Source: Treponema sp. (GTDB taxonomy: Bacteria; Spirochaetota; Spirochaetia; Treponematales; Treponemataceae). Taken from it: a stretch of 13,808 nt of DNA. Numbering within the stretch: the first letter of the stretch is position 1; each line of letters starts with the position of its first letter. This document shows, piece by piece, positions 6,482-13,109 of this stretch. A program made the position numbers and the translations under genes. The stretch spans positions 1-13,808 of the forward strand of contig JAFZWX010000110.1 of NCBI GenBank assembly GCA_017617145.1. Reading direction: 5' to 3'. The notes beneath the pieces were generated by a model. It had not been told where the DNA came from. It did no database searches and saw nothing but the letters and a program-made list of their open reading frames with translations.

Positions 6482-6540
6482 AACATTTGTCATTAAAGTA
6501 TTAGTTTAATGATTTTTTTGGTATTTATGGTATAATTGTC
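6482..6540 (+). promoter_or_regulatory. Shared palindromic promoter, copy 2 (drives Rpn nuclease)
   Basis: It matches the rhuM promoter region at 57 of 59 positions. Palindrome arms are TCATTAAA (6490-6497) and TTTAATGA (6505-6512); the -10 TATAAT is at 6531-6536. Similarity stops a few bases after the -10, so the 5' leader here is different. Confidence 0.75.
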
Positions 6541-6592
6541 GTACATCATTCTTATAACTTGCGAATACAATTATTTCATGGTAGTATAATTT

Positions 6593-7396
6593 ATGAATAA
6601 AAAGAATCTGACAAAAAAGCAGAAAATGTTGGCTCGTCTTAAGGAGTTTACGCTCATGGACGATGATTTCATGACACGCTTTTTTGAAAATGACAAGGAC
6701 TGTACACAATTTGTACTTCAGACAATTCTTGGGAACAAGAAACTTAAAGTAATTGATACAGTCGCTCAAAAGGTTGTAAAGAGCCTGGAAGGTCGTTCTG
6801 TTAGACTTGATGTTTATGCAAAAGACAATAAAGGCAAACCTTACGATATTGAGATTCAAAGGGCAGACAAAGGTGCTGGTGCAAAGCGAGCCCGTTACAA
6901 TTCGGCTTTGATGGATGCGGATATAACAATTCCTGGAGAAGATGCAAAGAAACTTCCTGAAAGTTATGTCATCTTCATTACAGAAAATGACATCTTTGGA
7001 AAAGGCTTACCGCTTTATCATATTGAACGTGTTGTAAAAGAATGCAATATACCATTTGACGATGAAAACCATATCATCTATGTTAATGGTAAATACGAAG
7101 GGAATGATCCTATTGGCGACCTTATGCATGACTTTCATTGCAAAAAGGCCGATGATATGAAGAATAAACTTCTGGCAGAAAGAGCCAGATACCTCAAGGA
7201 AGACGAAAAGGGGGTTAAACATATGTGTAGAATTATGGAAGACATGGAAAAAGAAGCAAAAGAAGAAAGAACAATTGAAATGGCCGCAAAAATTCTTGAA
7301 AGCGGTAAGATGACAGAAGAAGAACTTTCTGCAATGTTCAAACTCACTGCAAAGCAGAAACAGGCAATTAAAGAAAGGGTTGCTGTTCTGGCTTAA
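6593..7396 (+). CDS. Rpn family recombination-promoting nuclease / PD-(D/E)XK putative transposase
   Basis: A 267-aa member of the Rpn/PDDEXK_2 family, which includes the E. coli RpnA-E DNA endonucleases that promote RecA-independent recombination. The nuclease core is visible: RLDVYAKDNKGKPYDIEIQ with D73 and the E87-I88-Q89 (ExQ) motif, followed by RARYNSALMDAD (100-110), another family hallmark. The N-terminal LKEFTLMDDDFMTRFF matches the usual opening. The C-terminal third is highly charged and helical, as in relatives. ATG 6593 is used because stops close the frame just upstream, but no Shine-Dalgarno is visible. A TATAAT at 6585-6590 directly before it is probably coincidental. Copies are typically numerous in treponeme-like genomes. 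A strong terminator follows at 7447. It is not flanked by visible IS-type ends here. Confidence 0.9.
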   Translation: MNKKNLTKKQKMLARLKEFTLMDDDFMTRFFENDKDCTQFVLQTILGNKKLKVIDTVAQKVVKSLEGRSVRLDVYAKDNKGKPYDIEIQRADKGAGAKRARYNSALMDADITIPGEDAKKLPESYVIFITENDIFGKGLPLYHIERVVKECNIPFDDENHIIYVNGKYEGNDPIGDLMHDFHCKKADDMKNKLLAERARYLKEDEKGVKHMCRIMEDMEKEAKEERTIEMAAKILESGKMTEEELSAMFKLTAKQKQAIKERVAVLA

Positions 7397-7446
7397 CTTA
7401 TTTGAATATTATTAACAGGGTTGGTTGAAACACCAGATCCATCTAC

Positions 7447-7475
7447 GGCGAGGAAGTTCCTCGCCTTTTTATTTT
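7447..7475 (+). terminator. Intrinsic terminator of the Rpn gene
   Basis: GGCGAGG/CCTCGCC forms a 7-bp GC-rich stem with loop AAGTT (7447-7465, 9 bp if the loop edges pair), followed by TTTTTATTTT. The T tract is on the plus strand only, so it serves the Rpn gene and shields the convergent WYL gene. Confidence 0.9.
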
Positions 7476-8466
7476 AACCATTTTCCCCCATCTCCCCCAT
7501 CTTCCGAATCTCCTCCCTATACATCTCCTTCAGCTCCGGCGGGTTCAAAATCTTCACAGCCGACCCAAAATGCAAAACCCAGTACAAGGTTTCCTGCAGC
7601 TGGTTGGACTCAAAGCTTAGGTGAACGCAGCCGTCCTTGTCCTGAAAGCATTTCTGGTTTTTGTGCCAGGTGCGCTCAAGAATGTAAGTGTTTATAGATT
7701 TATCAAAAACAAGCTCAAACTTAAACGAAGGCAGCTCGTTGTTCCAGATTCCAAAATTAGGGTCAATGTGAACCTTTTTTTCGTAATCCTTATCCGGCTC
7801 AAAATCGCCAAGCAGAACAATATCCTTCATGCGCGAAAGATTATAAGTGCTGTACTTATTGTGTTTATGACAAAAGCCCACAGCATACCAGTCGCCCTTC
7901 TGGCAGTAAACCTTATAAGGGTCAAGCGTGTGCGGAGTGTGGGTGGTACTTCTAATTGAACGATACCCGAACGAAACAGTCTTGTGCACGCGAATCGCTT
8001 CAAAAATCTTTGTAAAAACCTCGCTGTCAATAGCAGGCAGCGGATCCGAAATAAACTGAACATCATTCAAAAGCGAAGTCTGCACCTGCACCTGGTTTGG
8101 CAGCATCTGGCTGATTGTCTGATACACCTTGGTAATAGTATCTTTAAGCGGAGTGTTGTCGTACCGTTCCAAAAGCGGCAGAATTCCCGCCATGGCAACA
8201 AGCTCGCCTTCGCTAATCAGAACGTTCTTTACAAAAAAAGTTTCATCGGTATAGTAGTAGCCCTTGTGCAGCCTGTCATATTCAATAGGCGCATTATAGT
8301 AAAGCTTAAGCTCATCCAGGTCGCGTAAAATAGTCCTGCGCGAAACTTCCAGCTCCTTCATAAGCCGCTCAACGCTGGGGAAGGCAATAGACTGAATCGC
8401 CTTTTCCAGCTGCAAAAGCCTGAGCGACTTTACATGACTTTCTCTTTGTTTTTTAGGTTCACTCAT
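7474..8466 (-). CDS. WYL-domain transcriptional regulator (YafY/DeoR-like HTH)
   Basis: A 330-aa DNA-binding regulator. The N-terminal winged helix is seen as FPSVERLMKELEVSRRTILR (29-48), then DLDELKLYYNAPIEYDRLHKGYYY, the standard opening of the family. The WYL domain is at about 145-220: GDWYAVGFC (191-199, containing W-Y) and YNLSRMKDI (208-216). A C-terminal WCX-type extension completes the normal length. WYL domains sense nucleic acid or nucleotide ligands, and members such as BrxR and CapW regulate phage-defence operons. The gene is visibly richer in G+C than its neighbours, suggesting different origin or age. A promoter with TTGTAA (8495-8500) and TAAAAT (8473-8478) predicts transcription starting at the ATG. 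The target is unknown; possible operators are the palindromes in the shared promoters. Confidence 0.9.
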   Translation of the reverse strand: MSEPKKQRESHVKSLRLLQLEKAIQSIAFPSVERLMKELEVSRRTILRDLDELKLYYNAPIEYDRLHKGYYYTDETFFVKNVLISEGELVAMAGILPLLERYDNTPLKDTITKVYQTISQMLPNQVQVQTSLLNDVQFISDPLPAIDSEVFTKIFEAIRVHKTVSFGYRSIRSTTHTPHTLDPYKVYCQKGDWYAVGFCHKHNKYSTYNLSRMKDIVLLGDFEPDKDYEKKVHIDPNFGIWNNELPSFKFELVFDKSINTYILERTWHKNQKCFQDKDGCVHLSFESNQLQETLYWVLHFGSAVKILNPPELKEMYREEIRKMGEMGENG

Positions 8467-8472
8467 AATTAT

Positions 8473-8500
8473 ATTTTATCACCAAATATTTTTTTTACAA
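8473..8500 (-). promoter_or_regulatory. Promoter of the WYL gene
   Basis: On the minus strand TTGTAA and TAAAAT are separated by 16 nt, and the -10 ends 6 nt before the ATG (8466). The mRNA would be leaderless. A GGTGA is present 12 nt before the ATG, but it would lie upstream of the predicted start of transcription. Confidence 0.45.
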
Positions 8501-8526
8501 TGCCTTTTGTTGGCACTTTGACCCTT

Positions 8527-8532
8527 TATAAT
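8527..8532 (+). promoter_or_regulatory. -10 box for the small membrane-peptide gene
   Basis: TATAAT, 36 nt before the ATG at 8569. No good -35 at 17 nt. Divergent from the WYL gene's promoter. Confidence 0.4.
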
Positions 8533-8568
8533 AAAACCCATAAAACGCAGATTATGGAGGACCCGTTT

Positions 8569-8646
8569 ATGTTCGAAGTTATTATTGGTTGTACATTTGT
8601 GCTTTGGTGTGTGTTTGGCGGCATTCTGGTTAAGGTTGAAGGATAG
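8569..8646 (+). CDS. Predicted 25-aa single-pass membrane peptide
   Basis: ATG 8569 opens MFEVIIGCTFVLWCVFGGIL followed by VKVEG and a TAG stop. GGAGG (8556-8560) lies 8 nt upstream, the best ribosome binding site in this region, and TATAAT precedes it. The peptide is one hydrophobic helix with a GG pair and a short charged tail, like small inner-membrane proteins or type I toxin peptides. The stop codon abuts the GC-rich block exactly as the ATPase stop nearly does at 1434, which supports its being a real gene end. An in-frame ATG at 8554 would lie across the Shine-Dalgarno and is less likely. The function is unknown; it is divergent from the WYL regulator. Confidence 0.5.
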   Translation: MFEVIIGCTFVLWCVFGGILVKVEG

Positions 8647-8809
8647 GGCGTTCCCCTTCGTTCTGTCATTGCCGTGCTCCGACACGGCAATCCCATCACT
8701 CAGGGTCGCTACGTTCCGGGTTCCGCTACGCTCCAGCCGCTTCCCTCGCTCGTTGCACTCGCTCAGTCCAGTGGCCACTTCGTGCCCTGCACATCGCTAA
8801 CGTTTAAAA
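8645..8809. repeat. GC-rich hairpin-forming intergenic block (element B)
   Basis: Begins AGGGCGTTCC like the block at 1435 and ends CATCGCTAACGTTTAAAA. A perfect 9-bp inverted repeat ATTGCCGTG (8668-8676)/CACGGCAAT (8683-8691) with a 6-nt loop lies inside, and the remainder has many short CGCTACG/CGCTCG-type repeats. Its last 34 nt (8776-8809) are repeated exactly at 9932-9965, on the far side of the DUF1016 gene. Confidence 0.7.
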
Positions 8810-8822
8810 GCATCAATTTTTA

Positions 8823-8873
8823 TCATTAAAGCATTAGTTTAATGAATTTTTTTGTGTTTATGATATAATTGTC
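8823..8873 (+). promoter_or_regulatory. Shared palindromic promoter, copy 3 (drives DUF1016 nuclease)
   Basis: It matches copy 1 at 48 of 51 positions. Palindrome arms are TCATTAAA (8823-8830) and TTTAATGA (8838-8845); the -10 TATAAT is at 8864-8869. Similarity to copy 1 continues through the leader (CATAATTT, then a GGAGG-type site) up to the ATG. Confidence 0.75.
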
Positions 8874-8894
8874 ATAATTTACAGGAGGATAAAA

Positions 8895-9902
8895 ATGAAA
8901 AACGAAATAGAAAAAATACAATATAAAGAATGGCTTTCCTCCATCAAAACTAAAATAAAATCAGCACAGATAAAAGCTAGTATAGCTGTTAATGAAGAAA
9001 TGCTTGAGCTTTATTGGATTATTGGGAAAGATATTGCCGAAAAGCATTTAGATACACAGTATGGAACAAACTTTTTTGAGAACTTGAGTAAAGATCTAAA
9101 ATCTGATTTTCCCGATACAGTTGGTTTTTCTTCTACAAACTTAAAGTATATGAAGCGCTTTTATCTGTTTTATAAAGAAATTCGTCACCAGCTTGGTGAC
9201 GAATTTGAAAACGTCATTTTTACAATCCCATGGCGACATCATGTAGAAATATTTACTCGTTCAAAAACTGTTGAGGAAGCTTTGTTTTTTATTGGAAAAA
9301 CAAAAGATAACGGATGGAGTCGTGCAATGCTCATTAATATGATGGATACAAAATTGTACGAAACAAGAGGTAATACCGTTAATAATTTTGCACTGACACT
9401 TCCCAAAACAGATAGTGAATGTGCAAAAGAAATTTTGAAAGATGAATACAAATTCGATTTTCTTACATTAAAGGAAAATTATGAAGAAAAAGATTTACAT
9501 ACTGCTTTAGAAAAAAATCTCATTTCGTTTTTGCTTGAACTTGGGTCTGGTTTTGCATTTGTTGGAACTCATGTACCATTTGTGGTTAATGGCGATGAAT
9601 ATGAGTGTGACTTACTCTTTTATCATTTAAAATTACATCGATATATTGTAGTTGAATTAAAAGTTGTTAAGTTTGAGCCAGAATTTGTAAGCAAATTAAA
9701 TTTCTATTGTTCCGCAGTGAATAATCTTATAAAAGATGAAACAGATAAAGATTCCATAGGGCTTCTTATCTGTAAAGAAAAAAATGATGTCGTTGCTCAA
9801 TGGACCGTAGAAAGAACAAGTGAGCCAATAGGTATTTCAACTTATAATTTACAAAATGTTCTTCCTAGTGAAAAAGAAATAGAAGAAAAGCTTTCAGATT
9901 AG
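8895..9902 (+). CDS. DUF1016/YhcG-family PDDEXK nuclease domain protein
   Basis: A 335-aa protein with the two-domain YhcG architecture. The N-terminal DUF1016_N region has ELYWIIGKDIAEK (38-50), YGTNFFENLSKDL (56-68), FSSTNLKYMKRFYLFY (78-93) and IPWRHH (111-116), followed by GWSRAML (140-146). The C-terminal PD-(D/E)XK domain has FAFVGTHVPFVV (220-231), YECDLLFYH (236-244, D239) and RYIVVELKVVKF (249-260, E254 and K256). These catalytic-type residues are all present. Homologues are common in restriction and defence loci; the target is not established. AGGAGG (8883-8888) fixes the start. A 29-nt perfect palindrome (9178-9206) lies inside. The gene plus promoter is bracketed by an exact 34-nt direct repeat, suggesting it moves as a unit. 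Confidence 0.9.
   Translation: MKNEIEKIQYKEWLSSIKTKIKSAQIKASIAVNEEMLELYWIIGKDIAEKHLDTQYGTNFFENLSKDLKSDFPDTVGFSSTNLKYMKRFYLFYKEIRHQLGDEFENVIFTIPWRHHVEIFTRSKTVEEALFFIGKTKDNGWSRAMLINMMDTKLYETRGNTVNNFALTLPKTDSECAKEILKDEYKFDFLTLKENYEEKDLHTALEKNLISFLLELGSGFAFVGTHVPFVVNGDEYECDLLFYHLKLHRYIVVELKVVKFEPEFVSKLNFYCSAVNNLIKDETDKDSIGLLICKEKNDVVAQWTVERTSEPIGISTYNLQNVLPSEKEIEEKLSD
9178..9206. repeat. 29-nt perfect palindrome inside the DUF1016 gene
   Basis: AAATTCGTCACCA (9178-9190) and TGGTGACGAATTT (9194-9206) are exact inverted repeats around GCT. It encodes the segment around KEIRHQLGDEFE without breaking the frame. Confidence 0.85.
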
Positions 9903-9922
9903 TAACTCTTTGAAGTCAATAA

Positions 9923-9965
9923 AGGGCGTTTCACTTCGTGCCCTGCACATCGCTAACGTTTAAAA
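9923..9965. repeat. Short boundary motif (element C), repeat of the end of element B
   Basis: GGGCGTT (9924-9930) is followed by 34 nt identical to 8776-8809 and ending CGCTAACGTTTAAAA. It is a compact version of element B, with the internal hairpins missing. Confidence 0.75.
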
Positions 9966-9980
9966 CTACATTTAAAAAAA

Positions 9981-9996
9981 TTGCGTATTTACGCAA
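9981..9996. repeat. Hairpin TTGCGT-ATTT-ACGCAA upstream of the helicase operon
   Basis: A 6-bp perfect inverted repeat with a 4-nt loop, flanked by A runs on the plus strand. On the minus strand it would read as a small terminator with a T tract, and on the plus strand it could be an operator. No convincing promoter for the downstream operon was found in 9966-10057. Confidence 0.5.
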
Positions 9997-10057
9997 AAAT
10001 TCTAAAAGTAAATTTAAAGATCTGGCCCTTTTCTCAAATTCCTGATAAGCTGCAAGT

Positions 10058-13000
10058 ATGACAAGTTTAGATTCTGAACAATTGTTACAAAGTTTACAGA
10101 CGGGCTTTATTTCTAAAACATTTCATTCTGTAAATGAATTAGCTCCAACTCTTTTAGTAAACGATTATCATAAAGAAAAGAAAATATTATCTTCAATTGT
10201 TGAAGAACTTGAAACTTGTGAAGCTTTTGATTTTTCTGTTGCATTTATTAATCATGAAGGACTTGCTGCAATAAAACAAAAGCTAGATGAAATTGCTCAA
10301 TATAGTTTAGCTCATCCAGAAAACCCAAGAAAAGGAAGAATCCTTACAACCAATTATCTTAATTTTACACAACCTTCTGCATTAAAAGAATTAATGCAAT
10401 TTCCAAATATCGAAATTCGAGCTTATACAAAAGGTGGTTTTCATCCAAAAGGATACATCTTTAAGCAGAGTAATTATTATTCAATGATAATTGGAAGTGC
10501 AAATCTAACTGCCTCTGCGCTTACAATGAATCAGGAATGGAGTGTAAAATTTCTTTCTTGCACAGATGGCCAAATTGTTTCTACAGTACAAAACGAATTT
10601 GAACACGTTTGGAATGAAGCCGATGTTGTAAATGAAGAATGGCTCGAAAACTATTCTGGTAAATATGATGAAAAGAAATTAGCATTAAAGCTTGTAAGCA
10701 AACAAATAAAAGAACTTAGAAAGCAAGAAGGTGATACAAAAAAAGAAGAAGCGCAAACTCCAATCCTTCCAGTTTTTCAAGCAGAATTACAAGAAACTCA
10801 ATTTGAACAATTTACAGAAGCTCCTTCCGATTTTGAATTTGAAGATGATGATGTTATAGAAATTGTTCCTAATTCAATGCAAAAAGAAGCAATGGTTGCG
10901 CTTCATAATTTAAGAGAAGAAAATCAAACCAGAGCACTTTTAATTGCAGCTACAGGAACCGGTAAAACATATCTTTCTATTTTTGATGTAAATCAAATGA
11001 AACCAAAAAAAGTTTTATATGTAGCACACCGAGATATGATTTTGGATAAAGCAGAAAAGAGCTTCAAAAATATTCTTCCAAATATAAAAACAGGCTTCTT
11101 AAAAGGAAGTACAAAAGAAATAAAAGCAGATTATCTATTTGCTTCAGTTTTTACACTAGCAAAAGAAGAAACTCTAAAATTATTTAAGAAAGATGAATTT
11201 GATTACATTATTGTTGATGAAGTTCATCATGCTGGTGCCGAAAGCTACAAAAAAGTTATTGAATATTTTGAACCAAAATTCCTTCTTGGACTTACTGCAA
11301 CTCCAGAACGTACAGATGGGTTTGATATTTTCTCTATGTTTCATAATAACATTGCTTATGAAATTCGTTTACAAAAAGCAATGGAAGAAGATTTGCTTTG
11401 TCCTTTTCATTATTACGGACTTTCTGATTTAATTGTTGATGGCGAATTAATTGATGACAAAACCGACTTTAGAAGACTTGTTTGTGATGAACGAATAAAA
11501 CATATAGAGCGAGCAATAAATCTTTATAGAAACTTTGAGTATCCTGTAAAAGGTTTAATCTTTTGTAGTCGTGTAGAAGAAGCAAAAGAGCTTTCTATCA
11601 AACTTAATAATGATGGCTATCATACAAAATGTTTAACAGGAGAAAATTCTGATTACGAACGAGAAGCTGTTATTCAGCAATTGGAATCTGATGAAGATCC
11701 GCTTCAATACATTATAAGTGTTGATATATTTAATGAGGGTGTTGATATTCCTTCTGTAAATCAAGTTGTAATGCTTAGACCAACACAGTCTGCAATTATT
11801 TTTGTTCAGCAGCTTGGTCGAGGTTTAAGAAAGTTAAAAGGGAAATCATATGTTTCTGTAATCGATTTTATTGGAAACTATGAAAATAACTTCTTTATTC
11901 CAATTGCTCTTTATGGAGATAATTCTTATAACAAGGATAATCTTCGAAAAGTAATGAGTACAGGTTCCGCTGGTTTGCCTGGAACTTCAACTGTTCAAAT
12001 CACCGAAATAGCAAGACAAAGAATTTATCAAGCAATTAACGAGACTAATTTTACTCAATTAAAAATCTTGAAAGAAGAATACAATAAGCTTAAAATGCGC
12101 CTGGCAAGAATTCCAACTATGATGGATTTTATAAATAACGGATTTATTGATCCACATTTGTTCATAGACTATGCAGGTTCATATTATGAGTTTCTTAAAA
12201 AGATGGACAAGGATTATGTAGACATAGAATCAAAACATAGATTGTCCTTACAATTCATATCATGTGAATTTGCCCATGGTTATAGATTACATGAAGTTTT
12301 GTTATTAAAACTGTTATTATTAAATGGAACGATTAGTTTACAGAAATTTACAGAAGAACTTGCACAGCAAAAAGTAAAGTTCAATGGTAAAGTAAATCAG
12401 ATTTTAAAAGTATTATCGAAAAATTATTATAGACAAGAAGATCAAAAGAAGTATGGTGAAATATCTTATGTAGAATTCAATAGCGCAACAAACGAATTTT
12501 CTAAAACAGAATATTTTAGCAATTTGCTTCAGAATCAAATTTATAAAGGACATCTTCTTGATATTTTGGATTATGCAATAAATAAAGCGAGTCTCAAAGC
12601 TAACGAAGTTGTTGGTGATGATGACTTAGTTTATTACAGAAAGTATTCACGCAAAGATGTATTTAAAATAATGAATTTTGATAAAGATCAGAATCCACAA
12701 AATGTTGGCGGTTATATTATTCAAGAAATTGATGGGCGTAAGAAATGTCCTGTGTTTGTAACATATGAGAAAAGTGAAGATATTTCTTCTTCAACAAAAT
12801 ATAAAGACTTTTTTATTGATAACACGCGTTTTAATTGGATGAGTAAAAACAAGAGATATCTAAATTCTCCCGATGTTGAAGCAATTGTTAATCAAGCAAC
12901 AAACAATATTCAAATTGAGCTTTTTATTAAAAAAGATGATAATGAAGGTACAGATTTTTATTATATTGGTAAAATGAAAACCGATGCAGATTCAAAAGAG

Positions 13001-13108
13001 CAAACACAAATTCCTAATGAAAAAGGACAAATGCTCCCTGTAGTTAATTTGAAGTTTGATATTGAACCTGCTGTCCCACATAATTTATATACTTATTTAG
13101 AGGCATAA
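10058..13108 (+). CDS. PLD nuclease - SF2 DEAD/DEAH helicase - DUF3427 protein
   Basis: A 1016-aa multidomain protein. Residues about 45-190 form a phospholipase D-like nuclease domain: FHPKGYIF (H129, K131) and IIGSANLT (145-151) with E160 form the HKD-like site. The superfamily 2 helicase core follows: Walker A ATGTGKT (298-304), DEVH (387-390), LTATPERTDG (412-421), DIFNEGVDIP (556-565) and QQLGRGLR (584-591). The C-terminal third is DUF3427, with SRKDVFKIMNFD, NVGGY and a KKDDNEGTDFYYIG motif. All catalytic motifs are intact. The activity suggested is ATP-driven translocation on nucleic acid coupled to cleavage, acting in the cytoplasm. ATG 10058 is the first start after an in-frame stop (10046); it lacks a clear Shine-Dalgarno. 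The NUDIX gene begins 1 nt after its stop. A defence or DNA-repair role is inference from architecture and context. Confidence 0.93.
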   Translation: MTSLDSEQLLQSLQTGFISKTFHSVNELAPTLLVNDYHKEKKILSSIVEELETCEAFDFSVAFINHEGLAAIKQKLDEIAQYSLAHPENPRKGRILTTNYLNFTQPSALKELMQFPNIEIRAYTKGGFHPKGYIFKQSNYYSMIIGSANLTASALTMNQEWSVKFLSCTDGQIVSTVQNEFEHVWNEADVVNEEWLENYSGKYDEKKLALKLVSKQIKELRKQEGDTKKEEAQTPILPVFQAELQETQFEQFTEAPSDFEFEDDDVIEIVPNSMQKEAMVALHNLREENQTRALLIAATGTGKTYLSIFDVNQMKPKKVLYVAHRDMILDKAEKSFKNILPNIKTGFLKGSTKEIKADYLFASVFTLAKEETLKLFKKDEFDYIIVDEVHHAGAESYKKVIEYFEPKFLLGLTATPERTDGFDIFSMFHNNIAYEIRLQKAMEEDLLCPFHYYGLSDLIVDGELIDDKTDFRRLVCDERIKHIERAINLYRNFEYPVKGLIFCSRVEEAKELSIKLNNDGYHTKCLTGENSDYEREAVIQQLESDEDPLQYIISVDIFNEGVDIPSVNQVVMLRPTQSAIIFVQQLGRGLRKLKGKSYVSVIDFIGNYENNFFIPIALYGDNSYNKDNLRKVMSTGSAGLPGTSTVQITEIARQRIYQAINETNFTQLKILKEEYNKLKMRLARIPTMMDFINNGFIDPHLFIDYAGSYYEFLKKMDKDYVDIESKHRLSLQFISCEFAHGYRLHEVLLLKLLLLNGTISLQKFTEELAQQKVKFNGKVNQILKVLSKNYYRQEDQKKYGEISYVEFNSATNEFSKTEYFSNLLQNQIYKGHLLDILDYAINKASLKANEVVGDDDLVYYRKYSRKDVFKIMNFDKDQNPQNVGGYIIQEIDGRKKCPVFVTYEKSEDISSSTKYKDFFIDNTRFNWMSKNKRYLNSPDVEAIVNQATNNIQIELFIKKDDNEGTDFYYIGKMKTDADSKEQTQIPNEKGQMLPVVNLKFDIEPAVPHNLYTYLEA

Positions 13109-13109
13109 A

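Noticed and set aside
6431..6493. Longer N-terminus for the 432-aa protein
   Set aside because: The upstream ATG lies in the palindromic promoter without a Shine-Dalgarno, and the -10 for this gene falls after it, whereas ATG 6430 has TGGAGG.
7425..8328. Several plus-strand open frames opposite the WYL gene
   Set aside because: The minus-strand protein has clear HTH and WYL motifs throughout; the plus frames are antisense shadows favoured by the higher G+C.
8479..8778. 99-aa minus-strand open frame across element B
   Set aside because: It is mostly the reverse of the repeat block and of the small peptide gene, with no start signals; treated as a shadow of the repeat.
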